In this document: positions 45,381 through 55,467 of the stretch, piece after piece
Position numbering within the stretch: position 1 is the stretch's first letter
Layout of the letters: every line of letters starts with the position of its first letter
Assembly: GCA_016874005.1 (NCBI GenBank)
Contig: VGVQ01000002.1
Coordinates: 1-64,000, forward strand
Length of the DNA: 64,000 nucleotides
DNA from: Gemmatimonadota bacterium
Lineage (GTDB): Bacteria; Gemmatimonadota; Gemmatimonadetes; Gemmatimonadales; GWC2-71-9
Direction: 5' to 3'
Translations under genes and position numbers: made by a program
Notes under the pieces: model-generated
Told to the model about the DNA's origin: nothing
The model's input: the letters and a program-made list of their open reading frames with translations, nothing else
The model's database searches: none

Positions 45381-45779
45381 ATGAGCGGAGTCGATCCGGC
45401 AACGGGAAACCCTCTCTTCTGGTACGCCCGGCCGGTGTTCTTCGTGGCAAGCCTGCCGGCCGCGCTCAAGTTCTACCTCAACCGGCTCGGCTTTCGGAAG
45501 GCCTGGCACTCCGAGGCGGGCAACGGCACGGTCTGCCAGGTCGATCGCGCCGATTGCGAGATCATCTTGGCCGAGGATCCTGACCGCCGCGATCGGGGCC
45601 GTCTGTTCATCGAGCTGACGAGGGCCGGTATCGACGAGCTCCGCGGCGAGATCGCCGAGCGCGGCGTGCCGACCGAAAAGGCTTGGTGGGGCTACGATGT
45701 AATCAAGATCGTCGACCCGAGCGGCAACGAGCTCTTGTTCCCCTTGGACGAGACCAACGATCGAGAACGGCGCGGCTAG
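45381..45779 (+). CDS. VOC-family (glyoxalase-like) protein
   Basis: A 132-residue one-module vicinal-oxygen-chelate protein. It shows FFVASLPAALKFYLNRLGF near the start, a central GNGTVCQVDRADCEIIL strand pair, and VIKIVDPSGNELLF at the end with the Glu ligand. Bleomycin-resistance-like binding proteins and lyases share this layout. AAGGAG 5 bp before the ATG at 45381 rules out the longer frame starting at 45336. It lies 38 bp before the TolB-amidohydrolase gene. Confidence 0.85.
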   Translation: MSGVDPATGNPLFWYARPVFFVASLPAALKFYLNRLGFRKAWHSEAGNGTVCQVDRADCEIILAEDPDRRDRGRLFIELTRAGIDELRGEIAERGVPTEKAWWGYDVIKIVDPSGNELLFPLDETNDRERRG

Positions 45780-45817
45780 GCCGTAGGCCCGAGCGAAGAC
45801 GCCCGTGGGAGGGACCA

Positions 45818-48800
45818 ATGAATGAGGCGGGGGTTGCCGTCAGGACCGTTGAATCACGCATGGCCAGCCGGGTCGCCCGGAAGTCGCTTCGTTGGCCCAC
45901 TTCGAGCTTGGCCCTGGGGTGCCTTTGGGCCGCGGTACCCCTCGCGGCCCAATCGAGATCGGTTGCCGTCACGATCACCGAAGGGACGAACCTCGCGGCC
46001 GATTTGTCGCCCGACGGCCGCACCATCGCCATGGACCTGCTTGGCCGGATCTGGACGGTACCGGCAGTCGGCGGCCGAGCCACGCCGCTCACCGACGAGT
46101 TGGGCGACGCTCGGCAGCCGGCATGGTCGCCGGACGGCCGCCGAATCGCCTTCCAGTCCTACCGCGACGGAACCTGGCACGTCTGGAGCGTCGCCGCCGA
46201 CGGCAGCGGACTCAGGCGGCATTCCACCGGGGAGTACGACCACCGTGAGCCGGCCTGGTCACCCGATGGGCGATCGCTCATCGTGGCCTCCGACCGAGCC
46301 GGCAACTACGACGTCTGGCGCCTCGACATCGCGACCGGCGAGGTCGAGCAGCTGACCGACGATCCGGCCGACGATTTCGGCCCCCACGTCCGTGGCGACG
46401 GCGCCATTGTCTTCGTCACAACTCGGAGGAGCGGTCCCGGCATCTGGCTTCTCGATCGCGGCGTCGCGACCCCGTGGGCGCGGGTCGACGGCCAGGTCGC
46501 GGCCCCCGCGTTCAGCAAAGACGGCCGGACCGTCACCTTCAACCTCTTCAGCAACAACCAGAGCCGCCTGATGGTGGCGAACCAAGGAGAGGAGCCCCGA
46601 CCGGTCAGCGAGCCCGGCGGCGACGCCTTCCCGTTTCGAGCCAGCTGGCTCGGGCCAGGCGACCTTCTCTACACCGGCGACGGCCAACTGCGGCGGGTCG
46701 CTCTCGACGGCACCAGCAATGGCGCGGTCCCCTTCGAGGCCCGGCTCGAGTTCACTCGGCCCAGCTACCGCCGGGCGGTACCCCGGTTCGACGACATCGC
46801 CCCGGTACCGGTCCGCGGCATCGCCTCGCCCACCATCGCGCCGGACGGCCGCTCGTTCGTGTTCGCCGCGTTAGGCGACCTCTGGTCCCTGGCGGACGGG
46901 GCCGTGACCCGGCTCACCGATTCGCCCGCCGTCGAGACCGATCCGCAGTTCGCTCGCGACGGCCGACATCTGGTCTACGCCAGCGATCTCGGCGGGACGA
47001 TGGACCTCTGGCTCCGCGACATGGCCACGGGTGCCACGAGACCGCTCACCGCCAATACCGGCGGGGCGGCGCTGCCCGCCTGGACACCCGACGGAACCCA
47101 GGTGGTATTCCAAGTCCAGCGGGGCTTGGGCACCGAGATCCAGGCGGTCGCGGTGGCCACCGGTGCCGTTTCGGTGATCCGGCGCAATCTCTTCCAACCG
47201 TCGCGAGTCTCGTTCTCACCAGACGGCCGAGTCCTCGCGGTGACCGCGCTCAAGGCAAACTCCACCAAATACCGCGAGGGCCGCAACGACCTGCTCTTGC
47301 TCGACGCCACCGGCGGTGGGGACCGTTGGGTGACCCTCCCGGGCGGCCGAGGCATCGGAGCCCGCGGGATCGATGGCCCGGCGTGGTCACCCGACGGCCG
47401 TCAGCTGGCCTTCATCATGGATGGACTGCTTTGGCGGATGCCGGTGACACCGAATGGCACCCCGGCCGGCCCGCCCATCCGCCTCAGCAACGAACTGGCG
47501 AACTCGGTGTCGTGGACGAGGGACGCCACGACCATCGGGTACCAAGCCACCGACGGCCTTCGGGCGGTGGCCGTCGCCACCGGCGCGGTCACCCCGTACT
47601 CGGTGCCGCTGACCTGGCGGCGCTCCAACCCGAAGGGTCGGATCGTGATCCATGCCGGCCGCCTCTGGGACGGCCACGGCGATCGGGCCCGCGCCAACGT
47701 CGACATCGTCGTGGTCGGCCATCGGATCGCCCAGGTCGTCCCCCACCGCGCGGCGCTGCATACCGGCCGGGTGGTCGACGCCTCGGCGCAGACCGTGCTG
47801 CCGGGCCTCGCCGATGCCCATGCCCACCTGGGATTCGGGACCGGGGAGGCGCTGGGAAGGACGTGGCTGGCGTACGGCGTGACCACGATCCGCGACCCGG
47901 CGTCCGACCCCTTCCAGATCCGGGAGCGGCGCGAGGCGGTCGAATCGGGACGTCGGGTCGGGCCGCGGGAACTGGCAACCGGGCGGATCTTCGACGGCGA
48001 ACGGATCTACTACGGGTTCAACAACGCCATCGCCGCCGGCGGCCAGCTGGAACTCGAGTTGGCCCGCGCCGCCGAGCTTCGATTCGATCTGATCAAGACG
48101 TACGTCCGGCTTCCCGACGTCGTCCAGCGCCGAATCGTCGAGGTGGCCCACCGCCACGGCATCCCGGTCAGCTCACACGAATTGTACCCCGCCGTGGCTT
48201 ACGGGACCGATCACGTCGAGCACATTCGCGGCACCAGCCGGCGGGGGTACTCGCCCAAGGTGACGGCCCTCTACCGATCGTATCAGGACGTAACCGCATT
48301 GCTGACATCCTCGGGGATGAGTATCACGCCGACGATCGGTATTCAGGGCGGATTCGCGGCGCTAGTCGCCAAGGACCCTTCTCTGCTCGATGATCCCCGG
48401 CTCCTGATCGCCTATGGTCCGGAGTACGTGGCCAATCTCAAGCGACCGGCCAGCGTATCTGGCCCGTTCGCGCCGAACTTGGCAGGGATCGCGTCGCAAG
48501 GGGAAACCGTCCGGCGCGTGGTCAGGGGCGGTGGGCGGGTGATCGCCGGCACCGACGCGCCCATCGTGCCCTATGGTCTATCGCTCTTGACCGAACTGCA
48601 GCACTACGTGGAGGGCGGCCTGACTCCCGTCGAAGCGCTCAAAACCGCGACATCGGGTTTCGCCGCCGCCATGGGACTCGAAGCCGAGTTGGGATCGGTT
48701 GCGCCTGGGCGGCTCGCGGACCTGACGATCGTCGAGGGAGACCCGCTGGAACGAATCGCCGACCTCCGCCGCACCTGGGGCGTGATCAAGAACGGCCGGG

Positions 48801-48853
48801 TGTACCGACTGGGGGAGCTGCTCGCGACAGCTCGACCGGCCGGGCCACCATGA
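45818..48853 (+). CDS. TolB-propeller/amidohydrolase fusion protein
   Basis: A 1011-residue exported enzyme. After the signal sequence (ending near PLAAQ), residues 50-600 form TolB/DPP-IV-like propeller repeats with the pattern WSPDGRxIxF. Residues 610-1000 are an amidohydrolase (PF01979): H668-A-H670 in DAHAHLGF, a lysine in DLIKTYVR, histidines in SSHELY and VEHIRG, and the final aspartate in AGTDAP, the full binuclear metal set. Family members cleave dipeptides or cyclic amides (imidazolonepropionase/prolidase branch). The propeller may restrict substrate size. GGGAGGGA precedes the ATG. The gene's last 68 bp overlap the convergent DUF1460 gene. Confidence 0.9.
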   Translation: MNEAGVAVRTVESRMASRVARKSLRWPTSSLALGCLWAAVPLAAQSRSVAVTITEGTNLAADLSPDGRTIAMDLLGRIWTVPAVGGRATPLTDELGDARQPAWSPDGRRIAFQSYRDGTWHVWSVAADGSGLRRHSTGEYDHREPAWSPDGRSLIVASDRAGNYDVWRLDIATGEVEQLTDDPADDFGPHVRGDGAIVFVTTRRSGPGIWLLDRGVATPWARVDGQVAAPAFSKDGRTVTFNLFSNNQSRLMVANQGEEPRPVSEPGGDAFPFRASWLGPGDLLYTGDGQLRRVALDGTSNGAVPFEARLEFTRPSYRRAVPRFDDIAPVPVRGIASPTIAPDGRSFVFAALGDLWSLADGAVTRLTDSPAVETDPQFARDGRHLVYASDLGGTMDLWLRDMATGATRPLTANTGGAALPAWTPDGTQVVFQVQRGLGTEIQAVAVATGAVSVIRRNLFQPSRVSFSPDGRVLAVTALKANSTKYREGRNDLLLLDATGGGDRWVTLPGGRGIGARGIDGPAWSPDGRQLAFIMDGLLWRMPVTPNGTPAGPPIRLSNELANSVSWTRDATTIGYQATDGLRAVAVATGAVTPYSVPLTWRRSNPKGRIVIHAGRLWDGHGDRARANVDIVVVGHRIAQVVPHRAALHTGRVVDASAQTVLPGLADAHAHLGFGTGEALGRTWLAYGVTTIRDPASDPFQIRERREAVESGRRVGPRELATGRIFDGERIYYGFNNAIAAGGQLELELARAAELRFDLIKTYVRLPDVVQRRIVEVAHRHGIPVSSHELYPAVAYGTDHVEHIRGTSRRGYSPKVTALYRSYQDVTALLTSSGMSITPTIGIQGGFAALVAKDPSLLDDPRLLIAYGPEYVANLKRPASVSGPFAPNLAGIASQGETVRRVVRGGGRVIAGTDAPIVPYGLSLLTELQHYVEGGLTPVEALKTATSGFAAAMGLEAELGSVAPGRLADLTIVEGDPLERIADLRRTWGVIKNGRVYRLGELLATARPAGPP

Positions 48854-49742
48854 TCCCGTCCTGACTCTTGATCGAGACGATCCGCGCGGCCAACGGCTGG
48901 ACCGAGATCTCCACGCTCTTGCCGACCAGCGGCGCGTGGAGCAGGTGGAGCCGGCCGCCTTTCCAAAGGGCAAACCCGGTGTGGGCCACGTCGAGCCCGG
49001 CCAAAGTGCTGGTCGCCGCGATCAGATCGCCGTCTTTGATCCGTCGCGCCGCTGCTGCGATCCGCCCTTCGGGGAGAAACCAACGTCCGTCCGCCGCGCT
49101 GAGGCGTTTCTCCATCGAACGGATCTCCTCCAGCACCAGCGAGTCGGCCAGCTGGCGGTACGATCCGGGATGGGCGGACATGAAGTCGATCGGCTCCCGG
49201 TCGAGCCGCCCGCCGAGATCGCGGCTCACCTGCCTGAGGTTGCCCCGCCGCTCGTTGTCGGCCAGCCATTCCGAGAAGTAGTGCAGCCGGCTCGGGTAGC
49301 CGGCCAGGATGCCGCCCCGGTATCGCAACCCGCGGAGATACTCCTCGAATCTGGCCCGGGCCAGCGCCGGGTCGCCGAGGCCAGCGATCCCATCGTGCCG
49401 AATGAACCTGACCAGGGCGAGGACGTTCTCGACGAAGGTGACGCAATCGAGCTCGCGGAGGTTGATCACCAGACGTTCCGGCCCCGGCACCTCCAGCGTG
49501 CCCGGCGTGTACCTCGCGCCGACGAAGGTCTCGCCCAGTCGGGCGATGGCGCGACCGAGTGGATCGCGAGCCAGCCCCCGGGCCACGCCCCAACGCACCT
49601 TCTCCTCGAAGATGCGGTAGTCCGTGGCCGTCCAGTTGGTACCGGGGATCGTGTCGGACACGCCGGCAACGTCGCGGGGGTTCGCTGTTCCCGACCCCCC
49701 TACCCCAACCACGCTGAGCAGGGCTAGCGCCAACATCGGCAT
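48786..49742 (-). CDS. DUF1460 family protein (NlpC/P60-like amidase candidate)
   Basis: A 318-residue exported protein of the DUF1460 family. The expected cysteine of the papain-like fold is in LDCVTFVENVLAL and the histidine in DVAHTGFALWKGGRLHLLHAP, an arrangement seen in AmiA-like and NlpC/P60 peptidoglycan amidases. A role in muropeptide processing is likely but not shown for this protein. ATGs at 49742 and 49736 are both possible, and neither has a ribosome site. TAAATT at 49750-49755 may be a -10 box giving a leaderless mRNA. The 3' end overlaps the TolB-amidohydrolase gene by 68 bp. Confidence 0.82.
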   Translation of the reverse strand: MPMLALALLSVVGVGGSGTANPRDVAGVSDTIPGTNWTATDYRIFEEKVRWGVARGLARDPLGRAIARLGETFVGARYTPGTLEVPGPERLVINLRELDCVTFVENVLALVRFIRHDGIAGLGDPALARARFEEYLRGLRYRGGILAGYPSRLHYFSEWLADNERRGNLRQVSRDLGGRLDREPIDFMSAHPGSYRQLADSLVLEEIRSMEKRLSAADGRWFLPEGRIAAAARRIKDGDLIAATSTLAGLDVAHTGFALWKGGRLHLLHAPLVGKSVEISVQPLAARIVSIKSQDGIMVARPVELSRAAPPVGTPGRS

Positions 49743-49828
49743 GGCTGTGAATTTAGCCGCGGTCAGGCCGCCGGTGCGGCCCTGGAGCGGAAGTGGGTCG
49801 ACTGGACCCACTGCCGGCCCCGAGGCCG

Positions 49829-50818
49829 TCAGCCGATTTCAGCCGGATTCGAGCGGGCTCCGAAGCGAGCCCGCAGGGTCACGAAGAGCCATGAGGCCAC
49901 CACCGCCATCCCGATCCAACGGACCACCTCTCCGATGACCGGCGCGACGGCGAGCTCCCGGGCGACCACCGGTCCGGTGAACCAGTAGTACAGAACCCCC
50001 GCGGTCGCGGCGATCCCGATCGGCACCAAACGGGCCTCGACCCGCCCGACGATCGTGATCCCGGCCACCACGACGAGGCTGGCGAGGGACCATCCGAGCG
50101 TCGTACCGTAGACCACGAACGCTTGGTCGATTGGTCCGTTGGGTAAGGTGCTGTAGCCGATGATGAACCCGGGCAGAGCGGCGATGAACAAGCCGAAGGG
50201 TTTGGTCAGCCATTGCCACTCGCGGCCGGTCCCAGTGACCTGAGTGAAGGCTCGGCCCTGCGACAGGTCGATGCAGCCGCGTGGGGTGCAGGTGGTGCAG
50301 GTTTCGCACCGTCCTCGGCGAAGTCGGACGACCGGCGCTTGGCCGTAGAGGAGCTCGACCGGAAGCACCGGACAGAGGTCGTTGCAGAAGCCGGACCGAA
50401 CCGAATAGACGACTCCAAGCCCCACGGCGAGGAGGCCCACGGCCGCCACCGTCACGGCCAAGACGAGGCCATGCTCGTTGAAGAGGAACCGGCGCGCCGG
50501 TACCATGAGATGGAAGAGCACCAGGCCCAGGCCGGTCAGCCACGCCACCTCGCGAGCCGTCGGAGCCCGCTGACGACCGATCAGGTTACCCCATTCGTTG
50601 AGTGTGGCCAGGGGGCAGACGCTGCGCCACGGGATCGGGCTCAGGAAGAATGTCGCGGGAAGCAGGGGAATCGCGCCGTACCAGAGCACCGCGAGGGCGT
50701 TGCCCGGCCAGACGACCAACGCCCCGAGCAGCGCCACCGTGGCAAGCATCGCGAACACCCGGCTGGAGGCCCAGAACCGCGCTTCCCGTTCGCTCCGCAC
50801 TACGACATGAGTCGCCAT
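49829..50818 (-). CDS. Polyferredoxin-like 4Fe-4S membrane protein
   Basis: A 329-residue membrane protein with about eight helices. It has two CP motifs at membrane boundaries (SVCPLATLNEW and FCNDLCPVLPVELLYG) and one ferredoxin-type cluster (CETCTTCTPRGCIDL) with four closely spaced cysteines. This is the NapH/NosR/RdxA-like layout used to pass electrons across the membrane. No partner reductase lies nearby. The ATG at 50818 is chosen over a GTG at 50827; neither has a ribosome site. It is convergent with none and separated from the DUF5916 gene by 74 bp. Confidence 0.82.
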   Translation of the reverse strand: MATHVVVRSEREARFWASSRVFAMLATVALLGALVVWPGNALAVLWYGAIPLLPATFFLSPIPWRSVCPLATLNEWGNLIGRQRAPTAREVAWLTGLGLVLFHLMVPARRFLFNEHGLVLAVTVAAVGLLAVGLGVVYSVRSGFCNDLCPVLPVELLYGQAPVVRLRRGRCETCTTCTPRGCIDLSQGRAFTQVTGTGREWQWLTKPFGLFIAALPGFIIGYSTLPNGPIDQAFVVYGTTLGWSLASLVVVAGITIVGRVEARLVPIGIAATAGVLYYWFTGPVVARELAVAPVIGEVVRWIGMAVVASWLFVTLRARFGARSNPAEIG

Positions 50819-50892
50819 CGGTCGCACCCGGTTGTCGATGCCACCAAGCTATTTCAGACCCGATGAAGGAATCGTGAAGGCCTCGCTGCCGG

Positions 50893-53063
50893 TCAGCGGA
50901 GGGCCACCCGCAGCTTGGTCGACAGCAGATTCGAGTCGAAGGACCACCGATCGAGCCGATCCCTGATGTTGTGGTTGTAGACCACGAAGAGGTCGACGGT
51001 GGGGCTGACGATCCATCGAACCAGCGAATTGGCGCCGACCGAGGCCGACTCGTTGTCGTACTGAACGAGCGAGCTCACTTGCAGGTCGGCCGACGGATTG
51101 AACCGGAGCCTGCCGCTCACCACCGTCGCCTCGAACCGACCGGCCGGTAGTCGTCCCACGTTGTGGTCCACCTCGACCTCGAAGCCGAGGACGTTGGACG
51201 GCCGCCAGCGACCCTCGATCTCGTACTGGTGGAGTCGGCCATCGTAGAAAGTGCCGAACCACCACCTGATTTGCCCGCTCACCCGCCTGGTGGGCGACGC
51301 CTCGGCTTCGAGTCGGTACCGGGTGAATCGGTAGGTCCGCGGGGCGATGACGATGCCGTCGCTCACCTCGAACGGCTCGGTGAGCCGCTCACCCTGAGGA
51401 TTGGCGTTGACCTCGATCCGATCGCCCGACTCGAAGCGCCAGTTCAGCGGGGCGAAAAACATCCGATACGACTCCCACCGCCCGCCGAGGTCAGTCGCGA
51501 GGGTGAACCGGTTCTCGAAGAACATCTGCCGGATCCCCCAGCGACCCGGGCGGGGCGAAATGTCGGCATTGATGTTGAAGAGCTGGACCGAGCGGCGGGG
51601 GACGAATCCGAGGGGCGGATCGAACCCGGGGCCAATCCGCTTGTAAGTCAGCGCCGCATCGATCAGGTCGTTGGGGTAGTCGATCTTGAAGGACAACGCG
51701 CTCCGATCCCCCGTGGCGCCGTCCCGATCCGCCCACAGTGCCGAGGCCCCCACCAGGAAGCTCCTCCCGCCGAGGAACCGGGTCGTCCGATAGGTGGCGT
51801 CGAGGCCACCCAGCCAGCCGCCACCGCCAAGCGGATCGCCGACCGTCATGATCGCGCCAACCGACGACTCCCGAAGCACGTTCTGGCGGAGGCGAACCAC
51901 GCCGAGCGCGCTGCCCTCGACACCGAGACCATCGCCGGTGCGAGCGACGATCGCGCCGACCCGGGTCGAGCCGAACTGGCCATTCAGCTTGCCGCCCAGG
52001 CGCACCGGGACCTGGGTCCCCTCGATCAAGCCGATCCGCCGACTGAAGAACGGAACGATCTCGGTGCCGAGCCCGAGCCCGAATTCGAACACGTCGCTCC
52101 CCTCGAGGAAGAAGGTGCGCTTCTCGGGGAAGAAGAGCGCGAACCGGGTCAGGTTGGTCCGCCGACTATCGACCTCGGTCTCGGCGAAGTCGGTGTTGAC
52201 GGTGAGCGTGGCCAGGGCGTTGGCGCCAATCCGCTGTTCGACGTCGAGACTAGCGTCCGCCTCGGCGTCGAAGGAGGCATCCGGCGCGGGGACGCCGCCG
52301 CTCGCGGTGACCGATGGCCGAACGGTGAGACCGCGTCCGAGACTGAATCGCGGCAGGCCAGTGATCAACCCCGCCTGACCGGTCATTCCGATCCGGACGT
52401 CCTGTCGCGGCGAGGCCCATCGATCGACCGCGAGGGCGGCTTGGATCCGCCGCTGGACGTTGAAGGCCCAGACATCGCGGCCAGCCGGGAAGGACAGGCT
52501 GGCCACGGGGATCCGAATCTCGGCGGTCCACCCGGAATCGGTCCGGGAGGTCGCGGCCTCCCAAATCGCGTCCCAGTTGCTGTTCTCGCCCTCGCCCTGG
52601 TTGGTGATCAGGGCGTCGTACCGAGCCCCGTTAGGGTTGACGGCGAAGAGGTAGCCGGATCGGCCGTCGCCGAACGGGTCGAGAACGATCCGGAGGTGAT
52701 CCTCGTTGCCCAACGAGGCGTCGCGGGCCCGGGCAAACGCGGTGACCGGATGCACTCCGGCAGCCGCTTCGACCCCGATCGCTATCCACCGTGGGGCCGC
52801 CAGGACCCGGACCACCGTTCGGGCCGTGGCGGCCGCACCTTGGACCGGATCGACCTGGGTCAGGCTCGGAACGAGTCGGCGGCGCGCCAATCGGGCTCGT
52901 CGAGCCGACCGTCGACCTGGATCGGCTCCGCCAGGCGGGCCTTGATGGTTGGCCGGTCTTGCCCCCCCGCCAGACCCGGCGTCGCCGCGACGACGGCGAG
53001 CACGGCACCGAATTGGATCCGACGCCCCGCCGAGCCCGTTCGCGAGGTTACCCTAGCGCGCAC
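50893..53063 (-). pseudogene. DUF5916 outer-membrane-type protein with a frameshift near the N-terminus
   Basis: The gene would encode about 720 residues: a signal peptide (ending at LAGGQ), a CBM9-like domain of DUF5916 proteins (RLAEPIQVDGRLDEPDWRAAD) and a long beta-barrel-like C-terminal half ending in an aromatic-rich strand (TKLRVALR). The N-terminal 65 residues are in one frame from a GTG at 53063 and hit TGA at 52860-52862. The rest is in another frame from about 52870. Restoring one base in the GG at 52863-52864 rejoins the two as DSFRALTQVDP. The lesion is a single-base loss, either real or a sequencing error. The protein is the last gene of a minus-strand run; its start overlaps the S9 peptidase stop by 11 bp. 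Confidence 0.85.
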
Positions 53064-55467
53064 TCGGTGCGCCGCGCCCGCGGAGATACCGATCGAAGAA
53101 CCGAATGGCCCGCTTCGACTGGTCGAGTCGGCTCGCCTCGGTTTCGACCGTGTGCGGCTCCGCCGGGTAATACATCACCTCGAAGTCCTTGCCCAGTTCG
53201 ATCAACCGCTGGACCAAACGGGCGGCATCCTGGAAGTGAACGTTGTCATCGACCAGACCGTGTTCGATGAGGAGCCGGTCCCGGAGCCCCTCGGCGAAGT
53301 AGATCGGACTCGACCGGCGATAGGCGGCGGTGTCCCGTTGCGGCAAGCCGAGGATTCGGCTGGTCCACTCGTCGCTGTAATGGGCCCAATCGGTCACCGG
53401 GGCTCGCGAGATCCCCGCGGCGAACACGCCGGGATGGCGGAACTGACTCATCAGGGTCATGAAGCCGCCGTAGGATACTCCGTACATCCCGATGCGGGTG
53501 GAATCCACGCCTAACGTGCGGACCAGATACCGCGCGGCCGCGACCGCGCCGTCCACGTCCTTCCATCCCATCGCGCCGGTCACGCCGGTCCGGTAGGCCT
53601 TGCCGAATCCGGCGCCGCCGCGATAGTCGAAGTCGAGCACCGGGTAGCCGGCCTCGAGCAGGTAGTGGAGAAAGCCAAGGTGCAGTCCCCAGCCGTAGAC
53701 CGACCAGCCCCGATGGGCGAACTGCCGGTAACCTCCGCCGTGCACGTGGATCACCGCGGCCCGCTCCGGGTTCATCCGGGCCGGCCGGTAGAGGGCCGCC
53801 CAGACCGGCCGGCCGTCCGGATGAGGGAAGGAGACGATCTCCGGATCGACGAGGCGGGTCCGCCGGAAGGCGTCCGTGCCACTCACGGTGACCCGGCGCC
53901 GGCCCGAGGCCTCCCCGGATCTCGGAGCCAGCGGCCCCACGAACAGGTCGGGCAACCGAGCGGTGGTCGAGTGGACGACCGCCAGGCGCTCGCCGTTAGG
54001 CGACCATGCTCCGCTCGCCCGGCCCACGCCGTCCGAGACCACCTCGAGCCGGCCGCCGGTCGCCGGCAACGCCTCGAGCCGATCGTCGGCCGGGTGGCCG
54101 CGGCTCGTCTGAAGGAGCCACCGGCGGCGGTCCGGCGACAACGCCGCCCCGCGAACCTCCCAGTCCCCCTCGGTGAGCGGTCGAACCGCCTCGACCCCAC
54201 CGAGGTAGAGATGGCTCCAGCCGCTGCGCTCCGAGGCGTAGACGTAGCGATCATCGTCGACCCACTCGAACAGCGCGGGCCCCCGATAATTCGACTGCAC
54301 CGGCGGCCCCCCGATCCAGCCCCGCGGCTCGTGGTCATGCGCCACGACCCAGACCCGGCCGGTGGAGACGTCCAACTCCGCCAGCCACCAATCCCGGGCA
54401 TGCTCCCCGACGAACTGCACCATGGCCCTGGTGCCGGACCCGTTCCAGTAGGGCCCGTGCGGCACCGTGGCCTGATCCCCTGCCTCCGGAAGGCTTACCC
54501 ACCGAATCGCGAGGCTGTCGTCGGGAATGGCGGGGTCCGAAGGCACGATTCCCAGTTTGGCCACATCGCGGGGCTCACCCGTCTTGGACCGCGCGTCTCG
54601 AACTTCGCTGTAACCCGACCCGGTCACATAGGCCAGGTACTTGGTCACTGGCCGCCGAACGTCGCGCGTCGTTGCACGGAAGGTGTACCAGCGACCGTCC
54701 GGCGAGCGCTGCAACTGGTCCACGGCCGTCCGGGCAGCGATCGGGATCGACCGGGCCCGGCCGGGCACTCCGCGAGCGAGTTCCGCTCGTTCCGCCCGAA
54801 TCCGATCCAGCTCCCTGATGCTCGGCAAGAGTTCCCGTTGCTGGGCCGCGAGCCGCCGTTGAGCATCGGTCTCCGCCACTTCCGCGGCGGTGACCCGGTG
54901 AGCCAGCAGGCTGAGCCCGCCGGAGATGAGGTCGTACCGATAGAGCGCTTCTCCCACCTCGACCAAGAGGGCCTGATCGGCATCGGCGAACCGCGGTTGC
55001 CCCATCGGGCCGTTCAAGGTGACGGGTCGGCGCACCGCGGGCCGCTCGGCGGGATCGTAGACGAGCAACGAACTGCCCGAGGTCCAGGCCGCCCGCCGCG
55101 TCGCGCGGTCCCATACCACGTTGTCGGCAGGGATGAGCCCGGCCTCCGCGGCAGGCACCTCCTCGGCCCAGGTCCCCGACGAATCGGCCCGAAACCATGG
55201 GTCGGCGTCGGGGAGGTCGCCAGAGCGTGGCGATCGGTGCCACCGGAAATACACCACCGAACCATCGGGCGCCCACCGGACGTCTCGGACGCCGAGCCCG
55301 AGCCAGCGATCGTTCCGTGAGGCGTCCTCGATGCTGAGGCGGCGAACCTGAGGAGCCGGGCCTTCGGCTTGCCGGAGTGGAGTGGGCGCGCGGGTCTGGG
55401 CCGCCGCCCCACCGGCACTCGCCACCAGCCCTCCCACCAGGGCCCCTCTCTGCCAGCGCGTCCTCAT
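53053..55467 (-). CDS. Secreted S9 (prolyl-oligopeptidase/DPP-IV-type) peptidase
   Basis: An 804-residue exported peptidase. A signal peptide ending at AAAQT precedes an eight-bladed propeller-type N-terminal half (residues 50-560) and the S9 catalytic domain. The domain has Ser665 in GVSYGGF, aspartate in GLVDDNVHF and histidine in AEPHTVET. VHGGGYRQF and DYRGGAGFG give the oxyanion loop. Substrates are short peptides, often with proline at P1. The ATG at 55467 overlaps the stop of the upstream acyl-CoA synthetase as ATGA, so the two are coupled. A second S9 peptidase lies two genes upstream in the same run. Confidence 0.9.
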   Translation of the reverse strand: MRTRWQRGALVGGLVASAGGAAAQTRAPTPLRQAEGPAPQVRRLSIEDASRNDRWLGLGVRDVRWAPDGSVVYFRWHRSPRSGDLPDADPWFRADSSGTWAEEVPAAEAGLIPADNVVWDRATRRAAWTSGSSLLVYDPAERPAVRRPVTLNGPMGQPRFADADQALLVEVGEALYRYDLISGGLSLLAHRVTAAEVAETDAQRRLAAQQRELLPSIRELDRIRAERAELARGVPGRARSIPIAARTAVDQLQRSPDGRWYTFRATTRDVRRPVTKYLAYVTGSGYSEVRDARSKTGEPRDVAKLGIVPSDPAIPDDSLAIRWVSLPEAGDQATVPHGPYWNGSGTRAMVQFVGEHARDWWLAELDVSTGRVWVVAHDHEPRGWIGGPPVQSNYRGPALFEWVDDDRYVYASERSGWSHLYLGGVEAVRPLTEGDWEVRGAALSPDRRRWLLQTSRGHPADDRLEALPATGGRLEVVSDGVGRASGAWSPNGERLAVVHSTTARLPDLFVGPLAPRSGEASGRRRVTVSGTDAFRRTRLVDPEIVSFPHPDGRPVWAALYRPARMNPERAAVIHVHGGGYRQFAHRGWSVYGWGLHLGFLHYLLEAGYPVLDFDYRGGAGFGKAYRTGVTGAMGWKDVDGAVAAARYLVRTLGVDSTRIGMYGVSYGGFMTLMSQFRHPGVFAAGISRAPVTDWAHYSDEWTSRILGLPQRDTAAYRRSSPIYFAEGLRDRLLIEHGLVDDNVHFQDAARLVQRLIELGKDFEVMYYPAEPHTVETEASRLDQSKRAIRFFDRYLRGRGAPSAR

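Noticed and set aside
46474-48393. 639-codon frame within the TolB-amidohydrolase gene
   Set aside because: Arg/Pro/Gly-rich shadow of the real frame, which carries all metal ligands.
51163-53514. 783-codon open frame on the plus strand opposite the DUF5916 and S9 genes
   Set aside because: Low-complexity E/R/P/G-rich translation with no domain, fully antisense to well-supported genes; typical of high-GC shadow frames.
53665-55320. 551-codon plus-strand frame opposite an S9 peptidase
   Set aside because: No domain and shadow composition; the minus-strand gene has complete catalytic motifs.
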